A DNA stretch of 64,000 bases from Nitrospira sp. (GTDB lineage: Bacteria > Nitrospirota > Nitrospiria > Nitrospirales > Nitrospiraceae): contig CP092081.1 in NCBI GenBank assembly GCA_022226935.1, forward strand, positions 1,440,215-1,504,214, written 5' to 3'. The position numbers and the translations under genes were made by a program. The notes beneath the pieces were generated by a model. The model did no database searches, was not told the origin of the DNA, and worked only from the letters and a program-made list of their open reading frames with translations. This document shows, one piece after another, positions 63,958-64,000 of this stretch (position 1 is the first letter of the stretch; every line of letters begins with the position of its first letter).

Positions 63958-64000
63958 AACAATTACTAGACTGTAGGACGAACGCGCGTACGCATGTCGT

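Overview
The window is about 58-60% GC, densely coded, and comes from a Gram-negative bacterium with an outer membrane (porin, TonB-ExbB-ExbD, lipoproteins, LspA, Wzm/Wzt export). The best guess is a Nitrospira-like member of Nitrospirota. This rests on the mix of sulfide-type Thi4 next to ThiC, class 1A PyrD, many NarL/NtrC regulators, a Tll0287-like haem protein and a flavinylation cluster. It is inference; no marker gene in the window settles the taxonomy. No rRNA, tRNA, CRISPR array, transposase or prophage was recognised.

Layout. 1-4765: extracytoplasmic flavin/electron-transfer locus (membrane protein, FMN-carrier protein with a flavinylation motif, lipoprotein, porin, divergent apbE). 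4855-11074: iron uptake (Fe(III) ABC transporter, exbB-exbD-tonB, fur), with a Fur-box-like palindrome in front of the binding-protein gene. 11131-19163: SocA/Panacea-like protein, NarL-type regulators, M32 carboxypeptidase, O-methyltransferase, EamA permease and a NarX-like kinase with its regulator. 19389-26621: glycan cluster (oxidoreductase, two GT2 enzymes, polysaccharide deacetylase, DUF5672 protein, Wzm/Wzt-type ABC exporter). 26907-35430: a 1341-aa hybrid kinase, an NtrC-type sigma-54 activator, and two duplicated two-gene modules (81-aa protein plus receiver-less LuxR protein). Each module is preceded by a sigma-54-like promoter and TGRCACAG sites at the same distance. This is the most novel-looking part of the window.

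35512-42375: small unknown proteins, ygfZ, a degenerate receiver, a TPR protein, then thiC-(four-helix-bundle gene)-thi4 under a TPP riboswitch with its own promoter and terminator. 42429-47260: DUF3617 protein, mono-haem sensor-like protein, secreted-type metzincin with a small upstream partner, orphan antitoxin-like gene. 47458-53403: nadA, ileS-lspA, DUF2024, uppP. 53575-57921: coiled-coil lipoprotein and a MacAB-like export system. 57992-63957: HD-GYP phosphodiesterase, RusA and MraZ (away from any division cluster), FmdB/ComF, an orphan LolD-like ATPase, class 1A pyrD and a third small LuxR protein.

Two kinds of short repeat recur in gene gaps: ATTGAACATTG-type repeats (around the four-helix-bundle gene and inside the MacAB-like operon) and a dyad-rich element between nadA and ileS. 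Start codons given below were chosen from ribosome-binding sites, overlaps and domain boundaries, and several are uncertain.
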